Assembly (NCBI GenBank): GCA_900321185.1
Contig: ONVD01000040.1
Span: 1-33,212, forward strand
DNA from: an uncultured Eubacteriales bacterium
Lineage (GTDB): Bacteria > Bacillota > Clostridia > Christensenellales > UBA1242
DNA length: 33,212 nucleotides
Reading direction: 5' to 3'
The translations under genes and the position numbers were made by a program. Shown one piece after another: positions 22,179-29,881 of this stretch (positions are counted from its first letter, which is position 1; each line of letters starts with the position of its first letter). The notes beneath the pieces are model-generated. The model did not search any database. It was not told the origin of the DNA and saw only the letters and a list, made by a program, of their open reading frames with translations.

Positions 22179-23339
22179 ATGGCAAAAAAGAATGTTGCTG
22201 TTCTAGATTTTGGCACAAGCTGTATTTCTGTCATTATAGGCGATAGAGGCATCAATAATACGTTTGATGTTAAAGGCTTTGGTGAAATTAACTATGCTGG
22301 CTATATGGATGGGCAATTTTTGGAGCCACAACGGTTGCCAGACACTGTCCGCACGGTGCTGGCCATGGCAGAAAATAATGCTAGATGCCGCATTACTGAC
22401 CTATATGTTGGAGTGCCAGCCGAGTTTTGTGTGGCCGCTGTTCGTAGCACGCAACGCAATTTTCCTAAAAAACATAAAATAAGCGAACAGGATATTCAAT
22501 CTATGTATGATGAGGCTGACGAGTTTGGTGCTAGCACAACTCACAATGTCATCAACCGCAGTCCTATCTACTTTACACTTGATGACAATCGCCGAGTCAT
22601 AGACCCAAAAGGTGTCGTGACGACACGTATTGGTGCCATGTTTAGTTTTGTGTTAGGAGAACGAGATTTTTTGAACGTTGTGTCTAGCATTTTGGAACCA
22701 CTAAAACTCAAGTATGTTGACTTTATCTCTGAGCCTTTGGCAGAGGGATTGTATCTAGTAGAGCCAAGCGAACGGGATGCTTGTGCAATATTGGTAGACT
22801 GTGGCTATTTGTCTACATCAGTCAGTATTGTAATGGGTGACGGCTTAGTTAGTTTGAATAGTTTTTCGTTAGGTGGTGGTCACATTGTGGCAGACCTTGC
22901 GGAGCAATTTGATTTGCCTTTTGCCGTTGCAGAACAACTAAAACGCAAAGTTGTGTTGTCCTTCCAGCCCGAAAAAGGTGATTATTATGAAGTGACTCAG
23001 GGCGAACAAGAATACAAGATTGACGCTGGTATTGCTAATGCTGTCGTGGCTGGTAGGGTAACACAGATTGCCAAAATGGTGGCAAAGTGTTTGAATAACT
23101 GTAAGTTCGAATATCCCGACTATTTGCCTATCCTGCTAACAGGTGGGGGTGTGAGTTACTTAAAGGGTGCGCGTGACTTGATTAGTAAGGTGCTCAACAA
23201 AGATACTCGCATCGTTGCACCATCTGTCCCACAATTAGACAAACCGCACGTCTCGGGCATCTTGGGACTTTTGGATGTGGCACTCAAGCAAAACAAACTA
23301 AACAATTCTTTCTTAAGTAAATTATTCAAAAAGTCATAA
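22179..23339 (+). CDS. ftsA: Cell division protein FtsA
   Basis: A 386-residue actin-like ATPase that tethers FtsZ to the membrane. The first phosphate motif is VAVLDFGTSCISVIIGD, the second ACAILVDCGYLSTSVSIVMGDG, and the adenosine motif ILLTGGGVSYLKGARDL. The FtsA-specific 1C subdomain occupies about residues 85-165 (PAEFCVAAVRSTQRNFPKKHKISEQDIQ). The C terminus, SFLSKLFKKS, is a short amphipathic helix suited to membrane binding. GTAGGAGGC is the ribosome site. ftsZ follows after 12 bp with its own GGAGGAG, the classic ftsAZ pair. Confidence 0.95.
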   Translation: MAKKNVAVLDFGTSCISVIIGDRGINNTFDVKGFGEINYAGYMDGQFLEPQRLPDTVRTVLAMAENNARCRITDLYVGVPAEFCVAAVRSTQRNFPKKHKISEQDIQSMYDEADEFGASTTHNVINRSPIYFTLDDNRRVIDPKGVVTTRIGAMFSFVLGERDFLNVVSSILEPLKLKYVDFISEPLAEGLYLVEPSERDACAILVDCGYLSTSVSIVMGDGLVSLNSFSLGGGHIVADLAEQFDLPFAVAEQLKRKVVLSFQPEKGDYYEVTQGEQEYKIDAGIANAVVAGRVTQIAKMVAKCLNNCKFEYPDYLPILLTGGGVSYLKGARDLISKVLNKDTRIVAPSVPQLDKPHVSGILGLLDVALKQNKLNNSFLSKLFKKS

Positions 23340-23351
23340 TGGAGGAGAATT

Positions 23352-24614
23352 ATGGAAAACAATAATATATATCAACCACAAAACCAAATTAATCCAGTGG
23401 TAAAAATTAAGGTTATTGGCGTAGGCGGTGGTGGTGGAAATGCTATTAACCGAATGATTAATGCAGGAGTAAACGGCGTAGAGTTTATTGCCGTCAATAC
23501 AGATAAGCAAGCGTTGCAGATTAGCAAGGCTGATTATCGTATACAGATAGGTATCAAACTAACACACGGTTGGGGTGCTGGCTCTGAGCCTGATGTTGGT
23601 TACAAGGCTGCAGAAGAAAACTACGAAGAGCTAAATCAAGCAATTAATGACGCAGACCTAGTATTTGTTACCGCTGGTATGGGTGGAGGTACTGGTACAG
23701 GTGCCGCACCTTTGATTGCGGGATTAGCCAAAGAAAAGGGTATTTTGACAATTGCAGTAGTTACAAAGCCATTCTTGTTTGAAGGTGCAAAGCGTATGTC
23801 AAATGCCGAAAAAGGAATAGAAGCATTGAGCAAAGTGGTTGACTCAATTATCATTATCCCTAACGAAAAATTGTTTAAGATTGTTCCAAAAGGAACAGGC
23901 ATTGAGGACACTTTCCGTTATGCTGATGATGTATTGCGTCAAGGTGTGCAAGGTATCAGTAACTTGATTATCGAAAACTCTCTTATCAATCTTGACTTTG
24001 CTGACGTGCGTACAACCATGTTAAATCGTGGTAGAGCACATATGGGTATTGGACGCGCACATGGTGAGCACAAGATTTTTGAGGCTTTATCTCAGGCTGT
24101 ATCTAGTCCATTACTAGAGACGACAATAGAGGGCGCTACTGGCGTTATCTTTAATGTTAAAGGTGGTGTAGATTTGCCTCTAGACCAAGTTCACGAGGCC
24201 GCTGATATGATGCGTGAGATTGTGGACCCTAACTGTAATATTATTTTTGGAGCAAGCGTGAGTGATGACATGGAAGACGAGGTAGAAATAACTGTCATTG
24301 CAACAGGTTTTAAGGGTAAAGGGGAGGCTGAGGAAAAGGAAGAAGAGACTCAAGATACAGAGTCCGACCAAGACCAAGAGACCGAAGATGATGAGCCAAC
24401 CAAGCAAGACTATGCTGACTTTATTAACAAGCGTATCAAGAGTGGTAAGGTTTCACCAACATCATATGACGAAGATGAACGTTCTATGGCAAATTCCGAA
24501 GGGCGCGAAATTCGTAGTTCTGCCCCTCGTAACGAGCCTATGACCAGCCGTATTAGAATTGACGAAGACGACATTCCTCCATTTGTTGATAGACTTCGTA
24601 AAAAGCGTAAATAA
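23352..24614 (+). CDS. ftsZ: Cell division protein FtsZ
   Basis: A 420-residue tubulin homologue that forms the Z-ring. The GTP-binding glycine loop [13 protein letters not shown] and tubulin signature [16 protein letters not shown] are intact. The T7 loop [11 protein letters not shown], which completes the GTPase site of the next subunit, is canonical. The T3-region loop is not: [14 protein letters not shown] replaces the usual LTRGLGAGANPEVG, with Arg to His and Asn to Glu. After residue 320 an acidic linker ([17 protein letters not shown]) leads to the C-terminal peptide [15 protein letters not shown], the docking site for FtsA and SepF, both encoded here. Confidence 0.97.
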   Translation: MENNNIYQPQNQINPVVKIKVIGVGGGGGNAINRMINAGVNGVEFIAVNTDKQALQISKADYRIQIGIKLTHGWGAGSEPDVGYKAAEENYEELNQAINDADLVFVTAGMGGGTGTGAAPLIAGLAKEKGILTIAVVTKPFLFEGAKRMSNAEKGIEALSKVVDSIIIIPNEKLFKIVPKGTGIEDTFRYADDVLRQGVQGISNLIIENSLINLDFADVRTTMLNRGRAHMGIGRAHGEHKIFEALSQAVSSPLLETTIEGATGVIFNVKGGVDLPLDQVHEAADMMREIVDPNCNIIFGASVSDDMEDEVEITVIATGFKGKGEAEEKEEETQDTESDQDQETEDDEPTKQDYADFINKRIKSGKVSPTSYDEDERSMANSEGREIRSSAPRNEPMTSRIRIDEDDIPPFVDRLRKKRK

Positions 24615-24624
24615 ATAAATATAG

Positions 24625-24657
24625 AGGACCTACGTCGGTAGGTTCTTTTATTTTTTG
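24625..24657 (+). terminator. Terminator after ftsZ
   Basis: GGACCTAC/GTAGGTTC (one G-T pair) with loop GTCG, then a T-rich tract, ten bases past the stop. Confidence 0.8.
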
Positions 24658-24677
24658 ACAAAATTCACCCCTAGATA

Positions 24678-24706
24678 TTGAAAATTACTGTGTTATGTGC
24701 TATACT
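24678..24706 (+). promoter_or_regulatory. Promoter of the Sel1/HEPN gene
   Basis: TTGAAA (24678-24683), 17 bp, TATACT (24701-24706) with extended TGC. The downstream stretch TGTGCTATACTAAA is shared with the promoter at 12844. Confidence 0.8.
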
Positions 24707-24740
24707 AAATCTAATTAAATATTAAAGGTGGGTATAACCT

Positions 24741-26936
24741 ATGAAGCATTATGCTAATTTCCATAACTCAAAGACTGTACCCGAAGTCACACAGGCATTG
24801 TACGAATGCAACGAAAAATCTTTGCCTTATTTTTTGACTTTGGCAAAAAATGGAGATGTGATTGCACAGTGCATTGTAGGTGATTATTACCATTTTAGTA
24901 AATTACATGACGACGTGACAGCCTTTACTTGGTACCAGCGTGCGGCGCTACAAGGTGACCCCACTGCCCAATTTAACATGGGTGTGTTTTATTTAAAAGG
25001 TTTTGGTTCTGTTCAACGTAACTACACTATGGCACTAATGTATTTTAGAGAAAGTGCCAAATTAGGCAACCCAGGCGCATTAAATAATCTTGGAGTTATG
25101 CGTGCAATGGGGTGGGGGTCTTCACAAAATTTGCAAGACGCCAAACAGTATTGGTACAAAGCTGCTAACAAAGGTAACGAAAGAGCAAAACGTAATTTGC
25201 AACTTAACAAAGAGTACCTATATCGTCGTTCAGATGTACCGCGCAAAGGTAGCAAAAAAGCACAATACATAGTGAGACATCAAAACGATATGCCTATATC
25301 ATCTATTGAGCCAGTTTTGGGATTTAGACAAGACAAGATTTTGCAAACGACATGGTTTGCTAATGCATTGTATACCAACTCTTTTAGTGATTTTGTCAAT
25401 TCAAATAATAGTTTTATTGAGGCGTTTTGTTATCCGCGTAACAACGAAGGGGTAGGTGAGGATTTTTATCAACATTTGCATCTAAGATCTATACATTCGT
25501 TTACTCCATTAGTGTTGCATTCGCTTATTTCTCAAGCGTTGTTTATCTTGGACAGTTTACCAATTTACAATTATATCCAAAATTTTAAGGACGAGGTCAT
25601 ACCGGCGGACAAGTATGGTCAAATCGTCAAGATGATTTACAATATTTGTGGTGCGACCGTAGATGAACAAGGTAACATGCAACTCTTACCCAAGGCTAAC
25701 GCACGTGAGCTGGATGACATTGTAAATACCCTATACCCAAATGACTCTAACAATGGTTTTGTGCAACTCAAACTACGTATATTATTGTTACACAAGATAC
25801 GTTGTTCTATTGCACATGACAACGAAGTTTGTAATCGTGATGGACAACTAAACAACCCAGATAACAGACAAAATATCAAACTCACTAAAAAAAATGGTGA
25901 ATACTTTTTGTCAATCGGTTTGGTAGAGCATTTTTCTGAGCGTAACAAAGCCAACAAGCCAGAATTTAATATTTCGCTAAATAAGTTTTTGGAACTTTTG
26001 AAAATCTATTCGGATATTGGTATTGATGCAAACAAAAAAGATTTTAAGCAGTTGTTAGTTTCAATATCTCCGCAAAAAGATGAATCGCAAAGACATAGTT
26101 TGTCCAACCAAGACTTGGCTAGATTAGCGGACGTATCGTCTACGGACACACTGCGTTGTGAACAACTGAGGTCTAATATACATGCTATCGTGTCTGCGGG
26201 TATGCATTGTTTTAATCAACAAAAAATTGCTAACAAACTGGCAACTAGTATGTTGCCAAATCAACAAAATCTAACTAGTTACTTGTTGGCACAATTTAAT
26301 CAGATTGTAGATACTATTAACGTGCTTAATAAATTGGAGCACAATCCAAACGTTTTGCCACATGACGCCCCAACTATTAATGATGGTGAACATGGTAGGA
26401 GTTATTTACGCATTTTGCAATTGAATACTTTTTTTGAGGTCTTGTCTTCCAAAGAGTTTGGTTTATGCTGTGGTGACAACAATCAATTATTGTCGGCGAC
26501 AAATATGCACACTATGATGCCAACTTTGTGTAAAAACGAAAACAACGAAATATATATCGGAGACCACTCAGACCCTAATGTCATAAAAAAGACTAAAGAT
26601 ATCTTGGAGTTAAAGAGGCACATTCGTAATTCTGTGACACATTGCAAATATATATTTGCGGATAATTTTAAGAACGTCATATTTTATGACAACATAACTA
26701 CCGAGCAAAATGACCCTGACCAGTGGCACGAGATTTGTAAGATTAGTTTTAACACCATGCAACGTATTACAAATCATTTATGCAATCAACTTAATGAAGT
26801 TGATGAGCATGATTATATTAATCACATTTTGCAAGATAAACAGTCCCACACTCAAACTTTGGCAATGGATGCCGTAGACGAAAATTGTATGCTAGCAGAC
26901 AAATATCTCGGTTGCAGTTTGTCCTACAAAAGATAA
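24741..26936 (+). CDS. Sel1-repeat protein with two HEPN-type RxxxxH motifs
   Basis: A 731-residue soluble protein not matching any named family I know. Residues about 41-146 form three Sel1-like repeats (TAQFNMGVFYLKGFGSVQRN, PGALNNLGVMRAMGWGSSQN), a protein-binding solenoid. The rest is mostly helical and contains two Arg-x4-His motifs 275 residues apart: R354-C-S-I-A-H359, after LLLHKI, and R629-N-S-V-T-H634, before CKYIF and NVIFYDN. Each sits at the end of a helix and is followed by strands, as in HEPN ribonuclease domains, where the Arg and His are catalytic. RNxxxH is the exact HEPN signature. It is monocistronic, between the ftsZ terminator and the ASCH gene. I infer a regulated RNase or toxin-like effector; the repeats are well supported, the nuclease role is not shown. 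Confidence 0.75.
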   Translation: MKHYANFHNSKTVPEVTQALYECNEKSLPYFLTLAKNGDVIAQCIVGDYYHFSKLHDDVTAFTWYQRAALQGDPTAQFNMGVFYLKGFGSVQRNYTMALMYFRESAKLGNPGALNNLGVMRAMGWGSSQNLQDAKQYWYKAANKGNERAKRNLQLNKEYLYRRSDVPRKGSKKAQYIVRHQNDMPISSIEPVLGFRQDKILQTTWFANALYTNSFSDFVNSNNSFIEAFCYPRNNEGVGEDFYQHLHLRSIHSFTPLVLHSLISQALFILDSLPIYNYIQNFKDEVIPADKYGQIVKMIYNICGATVDEQGNMQLLPKANARELDDIVNTLYPNDSNNGFVQLKLRILLLHKIRCSIAHDNEVCNRDGQLNNPDNRQNIKLTKKNGEYFLSIGLVEHFSERNKANKPEFNISLNKFLELLKIYSDIGIDANKKDFKQLLVSISPQKDESQRHSLSNQDLARLADVSSTDTLRCEQLRSNIHAIVSAGMHCFNQQKIANKLATSMLPNQQNLTSYLLAQFNQIVDTINVLNKLEHNPNVLPHDAPTINDGEHGRSYLRILQLNTFFEVLSSKEFGLCCGDNNQLLSATNMHTMMPTLCKNENNEIYIGDHSDPNVIKKTKDILELKRHIRNSVTHCKYIFADNFKNVIFYDNITTEQNDPDQWHEICKISFNTMQRITNHLCNQLNEVDEHDYINHILQDKQSHTQTLAMDAVDENCMLADKYLGCSLSYKR

Positions 26937-27047
26937 CAATCAAAGCAAGTTTGTTAATAAGGGCTAAATGTTAGTCATTATAACTGTGTATTTGTGTGTT
27001 AAGTTGACAACCTAAATAAGATTTATGTCGTTTTTTTGCTCAAATTG

Positions 27048-27053
27048 TATAAT
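27048..27053 (+). promoter_or_regulatory. -10 box before the ASCH gene
   Basis: Perfect TATAAT. No good -35 box is 16-18 bp upstream; TTGACA at 27004 is 38 bp away and cannot pair with it. Confidence 0.4.
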
Positions 27054-27082
27054 CTTAGTACTAACAACAAAGGAAAGTGGAT

Positions 27083-27430
27083 ATGTTGCACGAAATGAAA
27101 TTACAAAGGAATTATTTTGATTTGATTAAATCAGGTCAAAAAATTTATGAAATTAGATTGAAAGATGAAAAAAGGCGCTTAATTAGTGTTGGAGATGTTA
27201 TTTTTTTTAAAAAAGAGCCTAATTTGGCAGAACAGATAAAGACCGAAGTAAAAGACCTAATTTATTTTGATACTTTTGACGAAATGCTAGATACTTTACC
27301 TCTAGATAAGATTGGCTTTTGTGGTAAAACAAAAGAGGAAGTGAAAGATATTTATCACAATATTTATCCTAGAGATAAAGAGATTGAATATGGCATAGTA
27401 GCAATAAAAATTCGATTGTTAGGGATTTAA
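27083..27430 (+). CDS. ASCH-domain protein
   Basis: A 115-residue protein spanning one ASCH domain, a PUA-like beta-barrel thought to bind RNA; some members (YqfB) hydrolyse N4-acetylcytidine. Family features are MKLQRNYFDLIKSGQKIYEIRLKDEKRRLISVGDVIFF at the N terminus, where the KxxEIRL segment and the GD turn are characteristic, and the final strand EYGIVAIKIRLLGI. ATG 27083 is preferred over GTG 27077, as AAAGGAAAG lies just upstream. It lies 146 bp after the Sel1/HEPN gene, on the same strand with no clear terminator between, so joint transcription is possible and an RNA-related link can be imagined. The enzymatic role is not established. Confidence 0.8.
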   Translation: MLHEMKLQRNYFDLIKSGQKIYEIRLKDEKRRLISVGDVIFFKKEPNLAEQIKTEVKDLIYFDTFDEMLDTLPLDKIGFCGKTKEEVKDIYHNIYPRDKEIEYGIVAIKIRLLGI

Positions 27431-27463
27431 CAAAAAAACAATTTGTATGCTTAATATTGTTTA

Positions 27464-27540
27464 TGTAATACAACCTCTAACTGCACCTATATTCAAACAG
27501 TTAAAATTTATGCTTTGCAAACGAACGCAGTTGTATTATG
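27464..27540. other. Possible structured RNA or complex leader
   Basis: TAATACAAC (27466-27474) pairs perfectly with GTTGTATTA (27530-27538), extended by two wobble pairs. Inside, TAACTG (27478-27483) pairs with CAGTTA (27498-27503), and TGC/GCA can close a second hairpin. A terminator-like stem follows at 27568. This forms a three-way-junction shape in a non-coding gap. No known family is recognised. Confidence 0.4.
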
Positions 27541-27567
27541 AAGTATATTAAATTGAAAGTAACAAAC

Positions 27568-27599
27568 AAAAACAACGTCTAAAATTTGACGTTGTTTTT
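27568..27599. terminator. Bidirectional terminator between convergent genes
   Basis: Perfect 12-bp arms AAAAACAACGTC and GACGTTGTTTTT with an 8-base loop. It can serve the ASCH gene (or the RNA before it) on plus, and the Fur-family gene on minus. Confidence 0.85.
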
Positions 27600-27685
27600 G
27601 CGTGATATGTAGGCTTGTGAAACATAGATACAAATAGTTAATTAGTTTTTATAAATGCAAACAGTAAGGACTTAATGCGTTTTTG

Positions 27686-28069
27686 TTAGTTAGAGGATTG
27701 CTTTTTGTTACAATCATTGCATACACCGTACAAAATATGGTCATCACTAAGCACAAATCCACTTTGTTTTTCTATTTGTTTCTTGATTTCGTGATAGGGG
27801 CAAAAATCTATCTTGACACGTTTGTGACAGCCGGTGCATTCCAAAAAATGTGAGTGCAAGTCATGTTGAATATAATATAATGCGACTCCGTTGGTGTCTT
27901 CCATTTTGCTAATTATATTGTTATCTACAAATGTAGATAATGTGCGATAGATAGTCGACAGGGTGATACCTTGGCGTTTTAGTGCGCAAAAAATGATATT
28001 CGCTGACACTGGCTCGGTGCATTGTGTAATATAGTTGTAAACAATCTGCCTTGTTTTTGTATTTTTCAT
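27686..28069 (-). CDS. Fur-family metalloregulator, Zur/PerR-like
   Basis: A 127-residue winged-helix repressor. The DNA-binding part contains VSANIIFCALKRQGITLSTIYRTLSTFVDNNII, the family's recognition region with STIYRTL. A metal-sensing half follows with HSHFLECTGC, where H72, H74, C78 and C81 are seen, and the second CxxC at C117 and C120 completes a structural zinc site. The DFCP segment (residues 88-91) resembles Zur proteins more than Fur or PerR, but the metal cannot be assigned from sequence. AAGGGG is the ribosome site. It is divergent from the ArsP_2-type permease, with back-to-back promoters and a 7-1-7 palindrome between them, the standard architecture for Fur-family control. Confidence 0.9.
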   Translation of the reverse strand: MKNTKTRQIVYNYITQCTEPVSANIIFCALKRQGITLSTIYRTLSTFVDNNIISKMEDTNGVALYYIQHDLHSHFLECTGCHKRVKIDFCPYHEIKKQIEKQSGFVLSDDHILYGVCNDCNKKQSSN

Positions 28070-28101
28070 AACAACCCCTTACATACTCAAATTATCATAA
28101 A

Positions 28102-28130
28102 TTTTATATTTTTAAATAAATTTTGTCAAC
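28102..28130 (-). promoter_or_regulatory. Promoter of the Fur-family gene
   Basis: On the minus strand TTGACA (complement of 28125-28130), 17 bp, TAAAAT (complement of 28102-28107). Its -35 box is the mirror of the permease -35 box, five bases apart, giving a palindrome at 28122-28144. Confidence 0.75.
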
Positions 28131-28135
28131 TCTCT

Positions 28136-28163
28136 TGACAAAATAACAAAAACTTGTATAATC
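28136..28163 (+). promoter_or_regulatory. Promoter of the permease gene
   Basis: Perfect TTGACA (28136-28141), 16 bp, perfect TATAAT (28158-28163). TGTATAA-TC-TTATACA (28156-28171), a perfect inverted repeat, covers the -10 box. Confidence 0.85.
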
Positions 28164-28179
28164 TTATACATATGTTATT

Positions 28180-28194
28180 GCGAATTATTCGCAT
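28180..28194. promoter_or_regulatory. 7-1-7 palindrome, likely Fur-family operator
   Basis: TGCGAAT-T-ATTCGCA is a perfect inverted repeat with one central base, the Fur/Zur/PerR box layout; the Bacillus Zur box is TCGTAAT-N-ATTACGA. It lies just after the -10 box of the permease gene, where a repressor would block transcription. Confidence 0.65.
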
Positions 28195-28211
28195 TTACGT
28201 TAGGAGAAAAT

Positions 28212-29168
28212 ATGGATTATCTACAAGAAGTATTGTTAGACTCGGTTATAGACTCACTCAGACTCTTGCCTTTGTTATTCCTAGTATATCTATTGATTGA
28301 GTTCTTGGAATACAAGCAAGTTTTTAAGTTCGAAAAATCTAAATTGTTAAAGGGACGTGCTAGTCCTGTTATGGGTGCGCTGTTTGGTAGCGTGCCACAA
28401 TGTGGGTTTTCGATTATTTCTACCGATCTTTATGCTGAACGCAAAATTTCGGTAGGCGCCTTGATCGCTGTATACATTGCCACGAGTGACGAAGCTTTGC
28501 CTATTATGTTGTCTCAACCCAAAGCAATACCAGCGCTAGTTGTATTGATATTAGTAAAAATTGTCTTTGCTATCTTAGTTGGTTACCTTAGTATGTTTTT
28601 GTATGACAAAGTATTTTTTAAAAACCAAAAGTTAGCAACTGCTACGGTCACGACGCAGCCTACAATAGCAAACCAAGAGATAGATTCTCAAAAAGAACAA
28701 GAAAAAGCGACTGACAGTACTCACGAAAAGGGGTGTTGCCACCACGATGTCAAGCCTACTAAATTTGAGTGGATGCACCCAATTGTGCACTCGCTAAAAA
28801 TCTTGTTGTTTATCTTTATTGTCAACCTAATCTTTGGCACAATTGTTTATTTTGTTGGCGAAGATAATCTTGCTAGTTTCTTGAGTTCTAGTTACGTTTG
28901 GCAACCTTTATTTTCTGTATTGATTGGGCTCATACCAAACTGTGCCTCGTCTGTTATTCTGACCGAACTTTATCTATCTGGCGGGCTTAGTTTTGGTGCA
29001 ATAGTTGCTGGTCTTAGCGTTAATGCAGGTCTTGGACTCGTGTTTTTGTTTAAGCAAAACAAAAACATTAAGGAGATTATCTTTATTATCTGTATGCTTG
29101 TTATTCCAAGTTTAATTTTGGGTTACGCTTTACATTATATCCCTATAGACCTACTAAGTATTGTATAA
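28212..29168 (+). CDS. ArsP_2-type heavy-metal permease
   Basis: A 318-residue membrane protein with about ten predicted helices in two similar halves. The halves each carry a signature with Pro and Cys, GSVPQCGFS (59-67) and GLIPNCASS (239-247), which is characteristic of the ArsP_2 putative metal exporter family. The central loop is hydrophilic and ends in CCHH (175-178), a probable metal-binding site. TSDEALPIML after helix three is another conserved segment. Divergent transcription from a Fur-family regulator and the palindromic operator suggest metal-responsive control. The transported ion and direction cannot be read from sequence. TAGGAGA is the ribosome site. Confidence 0.85.
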   Translation: MDYLQEVLLDSVIDSLRLLPLLFLVYLLIEFLEYKQVFKFEKSKLLKGRASPVMGALFGSVPQCGFSIISTDLYAERKISVGALIAVYIATSDEALPIMLSQPKAIPALVVLILVKIVFAILVGYLSMFLYDKVFFKNQKLATATVTTQPTIANQEIDSQKEQEKATDSTHEKGCCHHDVKPTKFEWMHPIVHSLKILLFIFIVNLIFGTIVYFVGEDNLASFLSSSYVWQPLFSVLIGLIPNCASSVILTELYLSGGLSFGAIVAGLSVNAGLGLVFLFKQNKNIKEIIFIICMLVIPSLILGYALHYIPIDLLSIV

Positions 29169-29172
29169 TAAC

Positions 29173-29200
29173 AAAAAATATCTATCTCTAGATATTTTTT
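29173..29200. terminator. Terminator after the permease gene
   Basis: Perfect 12-bp arms AAAAAATATCTA/TAGATATTTTTT with loop TCTC, right after the stop. The gap 29201-29350 holds no gene; AGATATAT/ATATATCT arms at 29308-29341 are weak. Confidence 0.85.
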
Positions 29201-29350
29201 ATTTTTAATATATATTGTTTGCATGCTTGGTTGTTGTGGTCAAAGATAGTTGTAATTAGCGAATCAAAAGCAAAGGTATGTTCGTACTTGTGTATTATGC
29301 TCACTAGATATATTAATAATTTGTATGTAGTATATATCTAAAATTTCGTT

Positions 29351-29557
29351 TTACGGCTCTACTGAGAACATATCCACTACATGCGTGTTTAGTGTATATG
29401 CGACACGCCCCAGCACTCTTACACAAACTTTGTCGTTGCGCATTAGGTTTTCAAAATCTTTAATCGTTATGTCACATTTGTTGCAAAATTCTTGCATACT
29501 CAAGTTGTTTTGACTTAGATAGTCAGATAGCATATATGTTTTGAATATATGGCGCAT
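29351..29557 (-). CDS. Small helix-turn-helix protein
   Basis: A 68-residue protein. The segment LSDYLSQNNLSMQEFCNKCDITIKDFENLMRNDKVCVRVLGRVAYTLNT reads as a Cro/CI-type helix-turn-helix domain and fills most of the chain; no other domain is present. AGGAGG before the ATG is ideal. Its promoter on the minus strand (29598-29626) contains an operator between the -35 and -10 boxes that is a near copy of one near the divergent regulator, so the two genes form a compact switch. It is small enough to be a Cro-like or antirepressor partner. No phage or plasmid gene lies next to it. Confidence 0.75.
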   Translation of the reverse strand: MRHIFKTYMLSDYLSQNNLSMQEFCNKCDITIKDFENLMRNDKVCVRVLGRVAYTLNTHVVDMFSVEP

Positions 29558-29597
29558 ATATACCTCCTAGATAATATTTTGTATATTGGATAATATA

Positions 29598-29626
29598 AGT
29601 ATAGGATACCGTTTGGTATATGTCAA
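29598..29626 (-). promoter_or_regulatory. Promoter of the small HTH gene, operator in its spacer
   Basis: On the minus strand TTGACA (complement of 29621-29626), 17 bp, TATACT (complement of 29598-29603). Operator 29605-29620 fills the spacer. Confidence 0.8.
29605..29620. promoter_or_regulatory. Operator O1 of the divergent HTH pair
   Basis: Inverted repeat ATACC-GTTT-GGTAT (29606-29619). The 16-bp block GATACCGTTTGGTATA is repeated at 29634 with one change, 29 bp away, about three helical turns. Confidence 0.75.
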
Positions 29627-29633
29627 GATTTTA

Positions 29634-29649
29634 GATACTGTTTGGTATA
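29634..29649. promoter_or_regulatory. Operator O2 of the divergent HTH pair
   Basis: GATACTGTTTGGTATA, one mismatch to O1. It overlaps the likely -10 box (TATACA/TACAAT, 29646-29653) of the XRE gene at 29677, so occupancy should repress that gene. Confidence 0.75.
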
Positions 29650-29676
29650 CAATGTTACTATCTCAAGGAGTAACAT

Positions 29677-29880
29677 ATGAATAAATTTGCCGAAAGATTA
29701 AAAGAATTACGACTCGAAGCAAACCTTAGCCAGCGAGATTTGGCAAAGGCGCTTGGAGTCAGTCAGCCAGCAGTCGCACGCTGGGAAGCAAATTTGCAAA
29801 CGCCTAATATAGATGTTCTTATGGCTGTTGCAAAGTTTTTTGACGTTACTACAGATTATTTATTAGGACTAGAAGATTAA
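29677..29880 (+). CDS. XRE-family transcriptional regulator
   Basis: A 67-residue protein consisting of one canonical HTH_3 domain: FAERLKELRLEANLSQRDLAKALGVSQPAVARWEANLQTPNIDVLMAVAKFFDVTTDYLLGLED. The recognition helix is SQPAVARWE. It likely dimerises on the two 29-bp-spaced operators upstream, repressing itself and the divergent small HTH gene. AAGGAG precedes ATG 29677. A terminator follows. The adjacent phosphoketolase promoter has TTTGGTATA in its -10 region, one half of the operator, which may hint at a wider role but could be chance. Confidence 0.92.
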   Translation: MNKFAERLKELRLEANLSQRDLAKALGVSQPAVARWEANLQTPNIDVLMAVAKFFDVTTDYLLGLED

Positions 29881-29881
29881 C

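Noticed and set aside
24741-26936. Cas13-like identity for the double RxxxxH protein
   Set aside because: It has N-terminal Sel1 repeats, no CRISPR array nearby, smaller size and a different spacing of motifs; only the HEPN motif type is shared.
29351-29880. Toxin-antitoxin pair
   Set aside because: Both proteins are simple helix-turn-helix domains and are divergent, not overlapping; no toxin fold is visible.
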